DNA from: Misgurnus anguillicaudatus
Lineage: Eukaryota > Chordata > Actinopteri > Cypriniformes > Cobitidae
NCBI RefSeq assembly: GCF_027580225.2
Contig: NC_073341.2
Span: 17,730,501-17,794,500 of the forward strand
Length of the DNA: 64,000 bases
Direction: 5' to 3'
The position numbers were made by a program, and so were the translations under genes. The notes beneath the pieces are model-generated. The model ran no database searches and had not been told where the DNA came from. It saw nothing but the letters and a program-made list of their open reading frames with translations. Shown here piece by piece: positions 62,415 to 64,000 of this stretch (position 1 is its first letter; each line of letters starts with the position of its first letter).

Positions 62415-62436
62415 TTCTGTGCATGTAAACGCACTC

Positions 62437-63049
62437 ACTGTATAGTCATACACCAAGATATATGCATGCTTGAACAACAAATCATACAATCATAATATCA
62501 GTATAAACAAAAACGTATTACTATGGCAAAATCAGCAAAAGCTTGACTGGTCAGCTCTGAAATATTTATGAAAGTAAACAAAACATAAGTATCCAGGATA
62601 TGTGACTAGTATGATCTGATTGACTCATTCAACATTTACTCATTCTCTGACCTACAGTCACCTTTCATATCATAAACACCCACATAAATATAAACCTACA
62701 GTGCTATTATAGTCATGATACTGTGTGGATTTCTGAATGACTTCTGTTGCCAAGGCAACCACCTCTTCTGCCTGACTGACACAGATCTCTAGCCACGCCA
62801 CCCCGACTGGCCTTACATCAGTAAATCTGTCATGGTGAAACCAAAGAGATGGGGATAGACTGGAAGCAGTGAGAGAAGGAAATGACCAGAAGGCCGTTTC
62901 CCCATTTCTGTGATGAGAGCTGCTCATCTGTGCCATTACCATACAGTAGGCTTTGCTACACACTGTGTACCAAGATTTATTACCTTAACCATCATGAGTA
63001 AAACTATTTATAAGAACACAAATGCACATTCACAATTTTTTTTAAAGGT
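62437..63049. other. megf9 intron or upstream sequence without recognised repeat
   Basis: No exon was recognised on the minus strand here. In particular there is no Cys-rich EGF-like frame. The minus-strand frame 62670-62963 has no motif. Confidence 0.45.
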
Positions 63050-64000
63050 GTCAAAGAATGCATGGAGTATTGTCCAACACTTTTATGCCTGATAAGATTA
63101 CACAAGTAAAGTGGGGCCAGCCCAATAATTACCTTGTATATAAAGGTGTACCAGTGACAAGAGCCTACGGTAGTCAAGGCCGGCCAACCAACTTGTGAGT
63201 AAAGCTCACAATGGTGAATCAGAGCTTAACAATTCATAATAAACCTCAAGAAGGCATGGTATACTGTGTCAAGCTTATAAAGACACTTAACAGAGGCATG
63301 CAAATATAATCCAAATCCAGCATAGATAAAAAGTGGAGGCCTATAACACCCAACCACAGTAATACAAAGGTTCTTAGTAATTTCCACATTTAATGACAGA
63401 AATTCTAATTGCTTCGATATAGCTTCAGACAGTACTACACTAATGGGAAATTTTGATTTCACATAGATGGCAACATCGCCACCTTTTCTAAGCCTGTCAG
63501 CTTGAAACACACTATAGCCATATATGGCAACCTCATTATCTATGACTGATTTTGTTAGCCAGGTCTCGGATATTACAACAACATCTGCATCCGTTGATTT
63601 AACCCATATTCCCATCGCATCCATATTCAGTAACAAGCTACTCACATTAAGATGTACAATACTGAGCCCAGGTATATTTTTAACATGGCATTTGGATATA
63701 CTGCAACTCGGGGCCAGGGTTCAGTTGTATGTTACCAGATATAAGTAACAACAACATTATGCAACGAATCCCTCAACATTTGATGCATTTAGTCCGAGCT
63801 CAAAGTCTCTCCTTGGGCTCAAAGTAGTTATTCAAAACCAAAATGCTTTGTAAGTGGTGTAAATCACTGATTAAATTCCATGTTAATTTCATATCCTTTG
63901 CCAGTGCACACAGAGTCTGAATGGGTACTACAGCCACAGAGCAAGTGCATTCATGAGCAATGTCCAGCTGGCGAGACCCAATGGTGCAGTCATCCAGAGC
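63050..64000 (-). pseudogene. L2/CR1-like LINE with large internal deletion, continues past the window end
   Basis: Read on the minus strand from 64000 down, the order is: GNIQLNPGPELQ (about 63690-63730), an N-terminal endonuclease start PGLSIVHLNVSSLL, then DADVVVISETWLTKSV, GYSVFQADRLRKGGDVAIYV and VGCYRPP (about 63345), which are conserved APE-type endonuclease motifs of non-LTR elements. Directly after CYRPP the frame continues YKLDTVYHAFLRFIMNC, then HHCELYSQVGWPALTT and HWYTFIYKVIIGLAPLYLC, which belong to the C-terminal end of the same kind of polyprotein. The whole reverse transcriptase domain is therefore missing. One frameshift is near 63685 and an early stop follows MNC at 63226. 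Confidence 0.8.

Larger units (their letters stand above)
59787..62436. mobile_element. Fold-back element GAGTGCGTTTACATGCAC, outer shell of a nest
   Basis: The left end GAGTGCGTTTACATGCACAG and right end GTGCATGTAAACGCACTC are complementary. The target duplication is not clear. At least three inner elements lie inside: about 59815-60455, 60785-61981 and 62174-62414. It lies within megf9, upstream of the 59003-59272 exon. Confidence 0.7.

Overview
The window is nuclear DNA of a teleost fish, most likely a cyprinid or close relative. The evidence is two vertebrate genes with GT-AG introns, together with an AT-rich background packed with repeat types typical of fish genomes: hAT, Tc1/mariner, PIF/Harbinger-like and TTAA-flanked fold-back elements, tRNA-derived SINEs, and L2- and L1-type LINE fragments. 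Species was inferred from content only. Only two host genes can be supported, both on the minus strand. Nothing bacterial, no CRISPR array, no rRNA and no true tRNA gene was seen.

Host genes: (1) 40452-42321 is a complete four-exon TNF-superfamily ligand gene. It encodes a 249-residue type II membrane protein, best read as TNFSF15 (TL1A)-like, with a TATA box upstream and an AATAAA downstream. (2) 56751-59272 holds the last two coding exons of megf9: laminin-type EGF repeats, a Ser/Thr-rich stalk, a transmembrane helix and the conserved cytoplasmic tail. Its 5' exons lie upstream (above 59272, probably beyond 64000). MEGF9 and TNFSF15/TNFSF8 both map to 9q32-q33 in human, so the pairing fits an old linkage.

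Regions: 0.6-2.7 kb is a cluster of nested fold-backs, a Harbinger-like element and a tRNA-SINE. 4.1-8.7 kb is a 4.6-kb TA-flanked element with terminal inverted repeats that carries a degenerate, intron-containing, spliceable gene fragment; this is the most unusual object in the window. 9.35-12.36 kb is a four-deep nest. 13.6-18.4 kb contains two paralogous copies of a repeat plus L2-like LINE unit, one of them interrupted by a MITE whose empty site is preserved in the other. 20-23.5 kb has an unclassified fish repeat, a hAT element and a MITE. 25.4-29.5 kb has Tc1-like remains. 30.09-34.08 kb is a nest up to four levels deep whose insertion order can be read from target-site duplications. 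34.5-37 kb has further fold-backs. 40.4-42.4 kb is the TNF ligand gene. 45-47.1 kb has SINE heads and a Tc1-like transposase pseudogene with two successive hAT insertions. 49-62.4 kb has hAT, Harbinger-like and TTAA elements around and inside megf9. 63-64 kb is an internally deleted LINE inside the megf9 gene.

The genes do not form a pathway. The TNF ligand is an immune cytokine and MEGF9 is a neural and epithelial membrane protein. The dominant theme is transposon-into-transposon insertion. Element ends given to the base were placed from visible target-site duplications; those described as approximate were not.
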